Source of the DNA: Richelia sp. SL_2_1
GTDB lineage: Bacteria; Cyanobacteriota; Cyanobacteriia; Cyanobacteriales; Nostocaceae
Assembly (NCBI GenBank): GCA_012033205.1
Contig: JAAUSO010000070.1
Coordinates: 1 to 33,340 of the forward strand
Reading direction: 5' to 3'
DNA: 33,340 nt
Position numbers and translations under genes: made by a program. The notes beneath the pieces are model-generated. The model saw only the letters and a list, made by a program, of their open reading frames with translations. It did not search any database and was not told where the DNA came from. Position 1 is the first letter of the stretch; every line of letters starts with the position of its first letter. Below, piece by piece: positions 25,926 to 33,340 of this stretch.

Positions 25926-28013
25926 ATGAAACGTTTGTTGTCTGGTATTCTCTTGACGAGCGGTTTATGGGTGCTAATAGGTATTGCTCATGTGAGAGCG
26001 GAAACTCCAGTTATCGAAAAATCTCAAGAAGAAAGCGAACTTTTTTATACTTATTACGGTCAAAAAATTCCTTTGAAGCAGCGAGATGATATTATTGCTA
26101 TTGCTTTCAAAACAAAGGTTACGCAAAGCACGACTTTACCATTATATTTAAAACTTCAACAAGACTTGCGCCGCAATCAAAACGTATCAAAGGTAGAAGT
26201 GGAGCCTTTGGGTAGAGATTATGCCTTAATGAAATTATCTACGGATAATATTAATCCTGCCATCATGCAATTGCAAGTCAATCAAAAAGGTTATGTAGAT
26301 AGCACTTTACCAGTATTGTATAGACGCGGACATACTGAACAAATAATACTACCAAACGAGATTATTGTTAATTTTGATGAACAACTTTCCTCAAGTCAAA
26401 AGCAGGTAATTTTACAGCAACAGAACTTAGAAATTATTCGTCCCCTACACTTCAGTACAAATCGCTATATAGTTAAATCAAAAACTGAGTCAGGAACAAA
26501 TATTCTCAAAATTGCCAATCAACTCGATCAAATTACAGGAATAAAATCGGCAACACCTAACTTTATTCACCTAAGAAATAAAGAAATTTCTCAAAAAACT
26601 CAAGCACCTGCAAATCAACTTGAAACGGAAACCGCCTTTCAAACTAATCTACTTTCCCAACAATGGTATCTCAATAGCAATCCTTTAAGAGTTTGTTTGA
26701 CTAAGTTTGCTGATAATCTGGATAAATGTTTGAACGAACATTTGTACAAAAAATTGGATTTATCTCTACCACGTACAGACATTCGTGCAACAGAAGCTTG
26801 GCAAAATTCTAACGCTGGTAAAGGAGTTACTGTTGCAGTCTTAGATAGTTTTGTACAGTGGAATCATCCAGACTTAATTAACAATATTTATACAGTAAGT
26901 AACGAAGTAAAAAGTAAGCTCAAAGATGAAAAACACGGTTGGGATTTTGTTGATAACGATGCAGATACTCGCGTCAACGAAAAGGAACTTTCAGTGCTTC
27001 GTCCCATCTTCCAAAGTACATTTAAGTTACCTGATGATGCACTACTAGAAAAATACAAGTATTACGCTTTTATTATTAAGAGTAGTAACCCTCTCTATAG
27101 TAAAAAACAAATTGCTGAGGAAATACGTAACTATATCCGTATGGAAACAGCTAGCTTTTTTCATGGTACTTGGATCAGTGGGATAATTGCTGCACATTCT
27201 CAAGATGAATTGGGAATAATTGGAGTCGCTCCTAAAGCAAAAATTTTACCTGTGACGGTATGTAAAATTGGATGCGAAATCTCTCACATTGTAGAAGGAA
27301 TTGACTATGCAACTGCTAGAGGTGCAGATGTAATCAATATCAGCTTAGGTGGGTATTTACCAAGTGTAGAGATTCAAAATGCCATTACTCGTGCTTATCG
27401 TAAAAATCCTCATTTAGTAATTGTTGCTGCTGCTGGTAATGAAACAGATTTTGAAGTAGGTTTTCCTGCTGCTATCAAAGGAGTAATTGCAGTTGGTGCT
27501 ACTAACATTAATGGATATCGCGCACCTTACAGTAATTTTGGTAATGGTTTGATGCTGGTTGCTCCTGGTGGAGATACTTCCATCGAAAAAATTGGCTTAA
27601 AGGGTGGAATTTTGACTACCGGAGGTACGGGAATAGATCAGTTTTGGCAAGGAATCATTTTACAACCATCCGCTCCTTGGGGTGCAGCACTTGATACTAA
27701 AGGTAAATATATCCGAGCCGAAGGAACTTCTTTCGCTTCACCAATGGTAGCGGGAGTCATCGCTTTGATGAAAGGAGAAGATCCTCAACGACTTTTAACC
27801 AGAGAACAGATTATTTCCATTCTTAAACAGACAGCTTCTTATGATGGATTAACTGTTTCTGATGCAGAAAAAGAGTTGTACAAGGTTCTATTATTATTAG
27901 GTAAAATTCCCTCTGGAGTTTCTATTGAGCAATACTTCTTTGGTAATGGTTTGGTGAATGCACATACAGCAGTTAAAGAAGTCCAACGTCAGTTAAACAA
28001 GGCTGGAAAATAA
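25926..28013 (+). CDS. Subtilisin-like (S8) serine protease, exported
   Basis: A 695-residue protease with an N-terminal signal peptide (LLSGILLTSGLWVLIGIAHV, cleavage likely near VRAET). A propeptide-like region of about 250 residues precedes the S8 domain. The catalytic triad is Asp307 (VAVLDSFVQWNHPDL), His413 (FHGTWISGIIAAH) and Ser602 (GTSFASPMVAG), with oxyanion Asn505 (AAAGNE). The 106-residue distance between Asp and His is much longer than in classical subtilisins; residues about 340-405 form a helical, charged insertion. The usual Asp-Thr/Ser-Gly is Asp-Ser-Phe. GAGG lies ten bases before the ATG. A MITE-like element begins two bases after the stop. Confidence 0.93.
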   Translation: MKRLLSGILLTSGLWVLIGIAHVRAETPVIEKSQEESELFYTYYGQKIPLKQRDDIIAIAFKTKVTQSTTLPLYLKLQQDLRRNQNVSKVEVEPLGRDYALMKLSTDNINPAIMQLQVNQKGYVDSTLPVLYRRGHTEQIILPNEIIVNFDEQLSSSQKQVILQQQNLEIIRPLHFSTNRYIVKSKTESGTNILKIANQLDQITGIKSATPNFIHLRNKEISQKTQAPANQLETETAFQTNLLSQQWYLNSNPLRVCLTKFADNLDKCLNEHLYKKLDLSLPRTDIRATEAWQNSNAGKGVTVAVLDSFVQWNHPDLINNIYTVSNEVKSKLKDEKHGWDFVDNDADTRVNEKELSVLRPIFQSTFKLPDDALLEKYKYYAFIIKSSNPLYSKKQIAEEIRNYIRMETASFFHGTWISGIIAAHSQDELGIIGVAPKAKILPVTVCKIGCEISHIVEGIDYATARGADVINISLGGYLPSVEIQNAITRAYRKNPHLVIVAAAGNETDFEVGFPAAIKGVIAVGATNINGYRAPYSNFGNGLMLVAPGGDTSIEKIGLKGGILTTGGTGIDQFWQGIILQPSAPWGAALDTKGKYIRAEGTSFASPMVAGVIALMKGEDPQRLLTREQIISILKQTASYDGLTVSDAEKELYKVLLLLGKIPSGVSIEQYFFGNGLVNAHTAVKEVQRQLNKAGK

Positions 28014-28015
28014 TC

Positions 28016-28143
28016 TATAGCGGTTTTCACTTGGGTGCAATACAAATTTACCTCACCCCGCCCTCCGGGCACCCCTCTCCTTAGCAAGGAGAGGGGAAGG
28101 GGGTGAGGTTTTAGTGTATTGGACTCAACTGAAATTTGCTATA
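28016..28143. mobile_element. MITE-like fold-back element, 128 bp, copy 1
   Basis: The left end TATAGCGGTTTTCACTTGGG and the right end ACTCAACTGAAATTTGCTATA are imperfect inverted repeats. The inside folds through CCTCACCCCG ... GGGGGTGAGG and CCCCTCTCC ... GGAGAGGGG. Copy 2 at 31198-31329 is nearly the same throughout. TA at both borders is compatible with a TA target duplication (inference). It lies between the convergent protease and epimerase genes and may now act as a terminator. Confidence 0.8.
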
Positions 28144-28186
28144 TATTAATGAACGAAAATCATTTGCTTGGATAACCGAAATTTGG

Positions 28187-28207
28187 AGACGTAGCAATGC
28201 TACGTCT
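28187..28207. repeat. Palindrome identical to 7800-7820
   Basis: AGACGTAGCA-A-TGCTACGTCT, nine bases past the stop of the epimerase gene on the minus strand. It is the same 21 bases as the copy inside the taxis operon. Confidence 0.85.
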
Positions 28208-28215
28208 TTACATTT

Positions 28216-29238
28216 TTACTTTGTTAAAACAGCATCTTCCGTTGCATAATCTAACAACCAGGGTGCTACCAATTGCTGCATTTCACTAGATGGATGATTT
28301 CTTGCCCATTCGACAGTTCTCTTCAATGCTTCCTCTAACGGTACAATTTCTCTGTATCCCAACTCCTGACGAATACGACTAGAATCTACAAACCAATCTT
28401 GTTTTGTATTAAACGGTAAATTCCAATCATCAGGAAATTTTTCTTGGGATAGACTGACTACTTTACCTTTCCATCCTGCTAATTCCCCAATTTTTGTAAT
28501 TCTTTCTCCTTCAGAAAGCGTGTCTGATTCGGCAACATGATAAATTCTACCTTTTGCTCGTTCGTTGGTAACGGCTAAAGCAATTGCATATCCGATATTC
28601 TCTACATAACCATAAGAACCCCGCCATTTGGCAATACTATCTAATAACACAATCACATCGCGACTATCATCCATACGTTGTAGATAGGGAAATATCCGAT
28701 TCAAAGGGTCATTTTCTCCATACACCATCGGTAATCTGATAATTGTTCCTAATAAGTCGCAGTCTGACATCACAACTCTTTCAACCAGAATTTTTTCGTA
28801 ATCAGCAGGTGCATTCAAAGCTCTTTTAGGCATATCTTTGTAAGGATAAAGCGAAGAACGTAAATCTGAATCTTCCCTCAAAGGAACTTCTAATACACCA
28901 GATTCCTTACCTAAAAGTATTCCGTAAGTAAGGTATACATCCATACTGCTTATTGCAACTACACGCTGTGCAATCCCTTTAAATACGTTCATCAACAATT
29001 GTGTATCCGATTGCGTGTAGCAAATCATATCTACTACAACATCAGGTGAAAGACTCTTAAATTCGCTTTTAAAATCGTGAAGTTGAGAGCGAGCGCCATA
29101 TATATGATTTACCTCAAAACGTAAATCAGCTTTCATTTTTCCACGATGAAATAAGGTAATATCGTGTCCCATAGTTAGCAGATGACGAACTAAAAAGGGA
29201 CCGATAAAATTAGTTCCACCGATAATCAGAATTTTCAT
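28216..29238 (-). CDS. NAD-dependent epimerase/dehydratase family protein (extended SDR)
   Basis: The 340 residues start with a Rossmann nucleotide-binding motif (ILIIGGTNFIGPFLVRHL, residues 3-20), which places them in the extended short-chain dehydrogenase superfamily, close to the CSP41/epimerase-like group. The strand-4 region is VVAISSMDVYL. The usual catalytic Tyr-x-x-x-Lys is not intact: the aligned site reads DYEKILVE, with Lys two residues after Tyr, so the classical reaction is doubtful. Substrate unknown. It is the last gene of the minus-strand group starting with the ArsR regulator and follows the hydrolase gene by 15 bases, so it is almost certainly co-transcribed. Confidence 0.9.
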   Translation of the reverse strand: MKILIIGGTNFIGPFLVRHLLTMGHDITLFHRGKMKADLRFEVNHIYGARSQLHDFKSEFKSLSPDVVVDMICYTQSDTQLLMNVFKGIAQRVVAISSMDVYLTYGILLGKESGVLEVPLREDSDLRSSLYPYKDMPKRALNAPADYEKILVERVVMSDCDLLGTIIRLPMVYGENDPLNRIFPYLQRMDDSRDVIVLLDSIAKWRGSYGYVENIGYAIALAVTNERAKGRIYHVAESDTLSEGERITKIGELAGWKGKVVSLSQEKFPDDWNLPFNTKQDWFVDSSRIRQELGYREIVPLEEALKRTVEWARNHPSSEMQQLVAPWLLDYATEDAVLTK

Positions 29239-29253
29239 GATGCAAGTCTTTGA

Positions 29254-30129
29254 TTACAAATGTTTAACGAACCAAGCTGTTACAACCTGTTGAAGTTCGT
29301 CTATATCCTGTTGTACATCGGGTGAATTCTTAGCTGCTTCCAAATCTATATCATGTCCTAAATACTCAAAAGTTTGTAGACATAGGCGCTCAGATTGATT
29401 AGTTTGGGAATAATATGGGGCAATAGCTGCATATAATTCTTCGATTTGATTCACCGCAAAAACCTCATCTTGGGAACCATGTACAAACAACATTGCCGGA
29501 ATCGGTTGACGCTGCACAATTTCCGATGCACGAGCAACAAAATCTAAACGTTTTTTCGCTGCTTCCGATGCTTCACTCCAGCGATACTTGATTTGCTCGT
29601 CGTTTAATTCGGGATGAAAGTATTTCTTCCATCGTACATTGCCATCTACTATTGATACTAAATCCTTAGTTACCCCAGCCAAGACACTCGTTTTAATCGG
29701 TACGGAACTTTCCAGCACAGTCAGCAAAACTGCTAAACCACCAGCGGAGAAACCAAATAAACTAATTCCTTCTTTGTTATCAATCGGAAATTTTGCAAGC
29801 AATGCTTCAATAACATTTGGTAGTTCTTGCATTGCTTGTTCGCTTGTAGGTAACAGCAACTTTAATAGGAAATCTTCCATGTTTCGTCGCTCAAGCTCAT
29901 CAATACCACCTTCAGGTAAACGTTTACCAAACGAAGGTAATCCCAGATATGCTTTCCAAGCTTGTACTTCTGTTAGCGGTAAAAGTTCCGCAAGCAACTC
30001 TTCGCTATTCGGTATCCCAAAACCGTGCCACAACACAATCAGCGGAGCAGGTAAATCAGGATTCTCTGGTGGATGTATTATTACAGGTACACCAGCTAAC
30101 TCTAAAAATTCTTGGTTTTGTTTTGTCAT
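29254..30129 (-). CDS. Alpha/beta hydrolase (dienelactone-hydrolase-like)
   Basis: A 291-residue cytoplasmic hydrolase with the nucleophile elbow GFSAGG (Ser128), acid Asp221 (HGSQDEVF) and His259 (YLGHDI), plus the oxyanion strand IVLWHGFG (31-38). It looks like a dienelactone hydrolase or prolyl-oligopeptidase-type esterase; the substrate cannot be read from sequence. It lies 15 bases upstream of the epimerase gene. A palindromic repeat (30146-30168) separates it from the SRPBCC gene. Confidence 0.9.
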   Translation of the reverse strand: MTKQNQEFLELAGVPVIIHPPENPDLPAPLIVLWHGFGIPNSEELLAELLPLTEVQAWKAYLGLPSFGKRLPEGGIDELERRNMEDFLLKLLLPTSEQAMQELPNVIEALLAKFPIDNKEGISLFGFSAGGLAVLLTVLESSVPIKTSVLAGVTKDLVSIVDGNVRWKKYFHPELNDEQIKYRWSEASEAAKKRLDFVARASEIVQRQPIPAMLFVHGSQDEVFAVNQIEELYAAIAPYYSQTNQSERLCLQTFEYLGHDIDLEAAKNSPDVQQDIDELQQVVTAWFVKHL

Positions 30130-30145
30130 ATGTAGTAGTTATGTA

Positions 30146-30168
30146 GAGACGTTGCACTGCAACGTCTC
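30146..30168. repeat. Palindrome GAGACGTTGCA-C-TGCAACGTCTC
   Basis: Perfect 11-base arms with a one-base loop in the 71-base gap between the SRPBCC and hydrolase genes. It has the same GAGACGT...ACGTCTC plan as the copies at 7800 and 28187 but a changed centre. Confidence 0.8.
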
Positions 30169-30200
30169 CCATGTTTTGATTTGCAACGAGAAGTAACTAA

Positions 30201-30680
30201 TTAAACACTGCTGATTTCACTTAATACAGAAAGTAAGCCAAAAAGTTTTTTCTCCCATCCGCCGTTCAAATAAGATGCCAAAATAAAACTATCGGATGCT
30301 TCAATGTATCCAAGTTGCACTTGAGAATACACCGATTGTTTCGCACTTCTTAAAGCAGTTTCCCTGACTCGATGCTGCAAACGTAACTGCGTGCCACCTT
30401 CCACAGCTTTCAACGTCCAAATGACAATGGAAGATTGACTCATCATGCAATCTTGCCAGGTGTAAACCAGACGCAAAGGCTCGTCAACTTCAATTACTTC
30501 ACACCTAATATTTGTATCTATTCCCGGTAAAGATTGACTGTAAAAACAAAATTTACACCCAACTCGCGGCTCAAAGTCATTTTCCATCAGCCATTTAGCC
30601 AAAGTGCGACTGTTAGTTATTACCTGCCAAACTTTTTCAGGTGGATGGGGGTAAAATACTTCTTTGTTTAATCCAAACAT
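30201..30680 (-). CDS. SRPBCC/AHSA1 domain protein
   Basis: The 159-residue protein has the START-like fold pattern of AHSA1-type proteins: REVFYPHPPEKVWQVITNSR-like N-terminus (written here NKEVFYPHPPEKVWQVI), GCKFCFYSQ, RLVYTWQD, and GGTQLRLQHR, with a long C-terminal helix. Such proteins bind small hydrophobic ligands in a cavity; the ligand is unknown. The gene overlaps the ArsR gene by 13 bases. ArsR-SRPBCC pairs are a common two-gene arrangement, which supports both calls and suggests translational coupling. Confidence 0.9.
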   Translation of the reverse strand: MFGLNKEVFYPHPPEKVWQVITNSRTLAKWLMENDFEPRVGCKFCFYSQSLPGIDTNIRCEVIEVDEPLRLVYTWQDCMMSQSSIVIWTLKAVEGGTQLRLQHRVRETALRSAKQSVYSQVQLGYIEASDSFILASYLNGGWEKKLFGLLSVLSEISSV

Positions 30681-31000
30681 GAATCTGACTCCAAATAATC
30701 GCTAAGAGCATCGAGTTTCTCTTGCCAAAATTGCTCGTAATTAGCAACCCAATTTGATACCTGTTTTAATTGCTCTGGCTTCAACTTATACAATCGCTGC
30801 CGCCCTAATTTACGCATTTCTACTAAGTCAGCTTCGCACAATATCTGTAGATGCTGAGAAATCGCCGGTAAACTGATTGCAAAGGGTTCCGCTAACTGCT
30901 TCACAGGTTGTTCTCCAGCACGTAATAAATCTAATATTCTCCTCCGCGTCGGATCTGCAATTACTTGAAAAACATCTGCACTGGCGGATTGTCGGCTCAT
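30668..31000 (-). CDS. ArsR-family transcriptional regulator
   Basis: A 110-residue winged-helix repressor type protein: VIADPTRRRILDLLRAGEQP, then the recognition helix region LPAISQHLQILCEADLVEMR (about 44-63) and the wing RKLGRQRLYKL. The metal-binding ELCVCD motif of ArsR/SmtB sensors is absent, so it probably senses something other than metal, perhaps through its SRPBCC partner. First gene of the minus-strand group ending at 28216. It likely controls its own promoter in 31001-31100. Confidence 0.93.
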   Translation of the reverse strand: MSRQSASADVFQVIADPTRRRILDLLRAGEQPVKQLAEPFAISLPAISQHLQILCEADLVEMRKLGRQRLYKLKPEQLKQVSNWVANYEQFWQEKLDALSDYLESDSCLD

Positions 31001-31197
31001 ATCAATTATCGATTAATGTCTGTAAAAACCTATCTATAAGTAGATTGACAAAAAAATTCCTCTTTTCAAAAATAGTTAAGCAATTACTTAAATATATTAA
31101 TTAAGGATTCGCTTAAATGTCAATGTTTACATATATTAATTTATTAATTCTTTCCTGAATCTCCCTATGTAGGGATGGAAGCAGGTTTGTCGTTTTC

Positions 31198-31329
31198 TAT
31201 ATAGCGGTTTTCACTTGGGTGGAATACAAATATTACCTCACCCCGCTCTCTTAACCCCTCTCCGTATATTAGGAGAGGGGATGGGGGTGAGGTTTTAGTG
31301 TATTGGACTCAACCGAAATTTGCTATATA
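31198..31329. mobile_element. MITE-like fold-back element, 132 bp, copy 2
   Basis: Ends TATATAGC...GCTATATA, imperfect inverted arms TTTTCACTTGGG and ACTCAACCGAAA, and an internal CCTCACCCCG/GGGGGTGAGG hairpin. Nearly the same as the element at 28016-28143, with differences mainly in the inner loop. It lies in the 548-base gap 31001-31548; I see no gene in the rest of that gap. Confidence 0.8.
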
Positions 31330-31548
31330 TGTTATTTATTTTGTTTGATTTTTTGCAATCTTGACTTTGCATCTTGTTGTCACCCACCGAATATTAAGTT
31401 AAAACTAAACTCTAGCTAGATATTATTTCAGTACTTTGACCGTATTATTGCGTAAACTAATATCAATAAACGTATAAGTATATATGAAATATAGTCACAA
31501 AGGTTTGAAGATATTTGTAAATATTTTGTAGATATATTTTGTACGTTA

Positions 31549-33159
31549 ATGATTGCACAGTTAGTTAAAAAACCATTACAGACAGCAGAAACCGTAGTAG
31601 TCCGTTACGGTTCGTTTGCGGAATCAATCGCGATCGCACAATTAGAGAATGCGGTGAAAACGGGTAAGTTCCCCGATAGTTTCAAATCATACACCAACCG
31701 CTTATCAGAAGAACAGCGTAATTTAATTGTAAAAGCGTTGAGAACGAAAATTCCTATCAATGTTGTGACTATGAGTAATTTACTTAATACTCAAATTGGG
31801 ACGACAATTTTGAGGGATTTAGCCACTGTAATCTACCGAGAAGACGACGCAGCAGCAAAAGCCCTCAGAGCAAGTTTACTATTAGCAGCGAGCGAACCTA
31901 CAGGATTTTCTTTACTGTCTTTTATTGCTGCTTATCCCAGCAAACATTTAGAAATCAATTTATCTCAAGCATTTAGAGTATTCAAAAGTTTAAATACAGC
32001 ATTTTGGCAAACTCAACAGTTTATGAGTGCTATAGCACCTCAACTTGCGAGTAGAAAACCCCAAATTTCACTACCAATGGATGCTACCCAACCAGGAAGC
32101 GGTAAAGTTGAAGAACTGACATTAAATTTAAACGACGAAAGCAGAAATAGAAACCTTCCCGTTGATATATACTGGTCGGATATTGCGAGTGATGAGAAAC
32201 CAGTTATCGTATTTACTCACGGTTTTGGTTCAGTTCGTACTGAGTTGCGTTACTTAGCAAAACACCTCGCATCTTATGGTTTTGTAGTTGCTGCTTTGGA
32301 GCATCCCGGTAGTAACGAAGCAAATAACAACGCTGCGATACAGGGTAAAACTAGACTTTTAAAACCGCAAGAATTTTTGCATCGTCCTCAAGATATCAGT
32401 TTTGTCATCGATGAATTAGAAAGGTTGAATAAAACAGCGAATCATCCCCTACAAGATAAACTCGCAACTAATAAAGTCATAGTAGTGGGCTATTCTTTCG
32501 GTGGTGGCACGGCTTTATCAATCGCTGGAGCGCGTTTGCAACCAGAAAGCCTCAAACAACGCTGTAAAGGGAACTTGGCTACTTTAAGCTTTGGACAAGG
32601 TATCCAATGTATAGCGCAGGAATTACCAGAAAAGAGCTATCAGTTACGTGACAAAAGAGTAAAAAGTATAGTCGCGATGAATCCGACAAGTTCTTTAATG
32701 TTTGGTGAAACAGGTTTAGCATCCGTAGAAATTCCTACTTTGGTATTAGCAAGTTCCGCAGATAAAACCACCCCCGCTTTAACCGAACAAATAATCGGCT
32801 TCCGCAAGATTGCCGCTCCTAAATGGTTAGTTGGTATAGTTGGGGGTACCCATTTGAGTGTCAAAGATCCCATCGCGACTGTCTCTCAAACCGGAAAACC
32901 CAATACTCCTTTAAGCGGTGGTGAAGTCATCGGGGAACAAGCTGCCGATATTCGCGAATTTGTCAAAGCGATTGTTTTAGCTTTTGCTGCTCAACTAACT
33001 CCAGACGCAGATAAATACAAAGTATTTCTTACACCAGATTACGCTCAACTTGCTTCTACCAATCAATTTCCTTTCCGTTTGGTGACAGAAATTCCCGCCG
33101 ATGCTGCAACTGTAATTGAAGAGTTAGTTGACAGTGGACAGTTGACAGTGGACAGTTGA
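31549..33159 (+). CDS. Alpha/beta hydrolase with an N-terminal DUF1400 domain
   Basis: Residues about 14-140 (AETVVVRYGSFAESIAIAQL ... INVVTMSNLLNTQIGTTILR) match the DUF1400 domain of cyanobacterial lipase-like proteins. A hydrolase domain follows, with oxyanion strand FTHGFGSVR (222-230), nucleophile GYSFGGG (Ser316) and a late GGTHLS His. Family members usually carry a signal peptide before AETVVVRYG. Here only 13 unremarkable residues precede it, and the upstream frame (stop at 31492-31494) offers no hydrophobic segment. The signal may have been lost, or the true start disrupted. The final codons (VDSGQLTVDS) are read from a 14-base tandem repeat, so the original stop has probably been replaced. 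Confidence 0.9.
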   Translation: MIAQLVKKPLQTAETVVVRYGSFAESIAIAQLENAVKTGKFPDSFKSYTNRLSEEQRNLIVKALRTKIPINVVTMSNLLNTQIGTTILRDLATVIYREDDAAAKALRASLLLAASEPTGFSLLSFIAAYPSKHLEINLSQAFRVFKSLNTAFWQTQQFMSAIAPQLASRKPQISLPMDATQPGSGKVEELTLNLNDESRNRNLPVDIYWSDIASDEKPVIVFTHGFGSVRTELRYLAKHLASYGFVVAALEHPGSNEANNNAAIQGKTRLLKPQEFLHRPQDISFVIDELERLNKTANHPLQDKLATNKVIVVGYSFGGGTALSIAGARLQPESLKQRCKGNLATLSFGQGIQCIAQELPEKSYQLRDKRVKSIVAMNPTSSLMFGETGLASVEIPTLVLASSADKTTPALTEQIIGFRKIAAPKWLVGIVGGTHLSVKDPIATVSQTGKPNTPLSGGEVIGEQAADIREFVKAIVLAFAAQLTPDADKYKVFLTPDYAQLASTNQFPFRLVTEIPADAATVIEELVDSGQLTVDS

Positions 33160-33164
33160 CAGTT
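33127..33164 (+). repeat. Tandem repeat of GTTGACAGTGGACA
   Basis: Two full 14-base units and a 10-base partial one. The array encodes the last residues and the stop of the DUF1400-type hydrolase, then runs a few bases past it. Confidence 0.85.
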
Positions 33165-33214
33165 AATTTCTCCCCATCCCCCATCCCTTTCTCCCTTGTC
33201 CCTTTTTCCTAAGT

Positions 33215-33340
33215 AGGGCTTGCTGAATAAATACAAAAATGTAATGCAGCATACATTTCAGACTAAAGGTATATATTCATGTGCAAGAAAAAACTCTAAA
33301 ATGTCTTAAAACCCTTGCATTACCGTGAGAAGCAGCAAAA
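33215..33340 (+). mobile_element. Possible end of an insertion sequence at the window edge
   Basis: From tagggcttgctgaataaat onward the sequence resembles the terminal repeat of insertion elements common in cyanobacteria. No transposase codons are visible within the 126 bases present, and the other end is outside the window, so this is a resemblance only. Confidence 0.3.

Noticed and set aside
29639-30196. A 185-codon open frame on the plus strand
   Set aside because: It is antisense to the alpha/beta hydrolase gene, whose catalytic motifs are all intact; the plus-strand translation is rich in Ser and Pro and shows no motif.
1-33340. tRNA, rRNA or tmRNA genes
   Set aside because: No cloverleaf-like or rRNA-like stretch was noticed by eye on either strand; an automated RNA search was not possible.

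Overview
The window looks like chromosomal DNA of a filamentous, heterocyst-type cyanobacterium (Nostocales; inference). The base composition is AT-rich. Several octamers GCGATCGC (HIP1) are present. Heptad tandem repeats of GGAGTTA lie between genes, as do many short palindromic or fold-back repeats. The protein families also fit: an AnPixJ-type cyanobacteriochrome taxis receptor, PATAN-domain response regulators, DUF3110, and a DUF1400-type alpha/beta hydrolase.

Layout. Positions 1-34 hold the first codons of a leftward gene. Positions 375-3228 carry two strikingly AT-rich orphan genes: a multi-pass membrane protein and a protein with a MACPF-like (perforin-like) signature. A terminator and a frameshifted small gene (3582-3790) follow. 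Positions 4048-14455, all on the minus strand, form a phototaxis-type chemosensory operon. In transcription order it encodes a PATAN response regulator (split in two frames), CheY, CheW, a four-GAF cyanobacteriochrome methyl-accepting protein, and a CheA hybrid kinase (split in two frames). A four-helix-bundle (23S rRNA IVP-type) gene sits between receptor and kinase, flanked by inverted GGAGTTA arrays. Then come DUF3110 and murQ (minus strand, cell-wall recycling). A very large TamB/AsmA-like envelope protein (16905-22981, plus strand) is again split by a frameshift. It is followed by an M28 peptidase, a GNAT acetyltransferase, an L,D-transpeptidase and a subtilisin-like protease. A four-gene minus-strand group (31000 to 28216) encodes an ArsR regulator, an SRPBCC/AHSA1 protein, an alpha/beta hydrolase and an NAD-epimerase. 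The last gene is a DUF1400-type alpha/beta hydrolase whose end is built from a 14-base tandem repeat.

The taxis genes would act together: bilin-GAF receptor to CheW to CheA to the CheY and PATAN regulators, which in relatives act on type IV pili. MurQ, the L,D-transpeptidase and the TamB-like protein all concern the cell envelope.

Two cross-cutting signals stand out. First, four separate genes (small gene, CheA, PATAN regulator, TamB) are each broken by what looks like the loss of exactly one base. This points either to systematic single-base sequencing deletions or to real decay. Second, there are several families of fold-back elements. Two are about 130-bp near-copies, and a third has different ends but a closely similar core hairpin.
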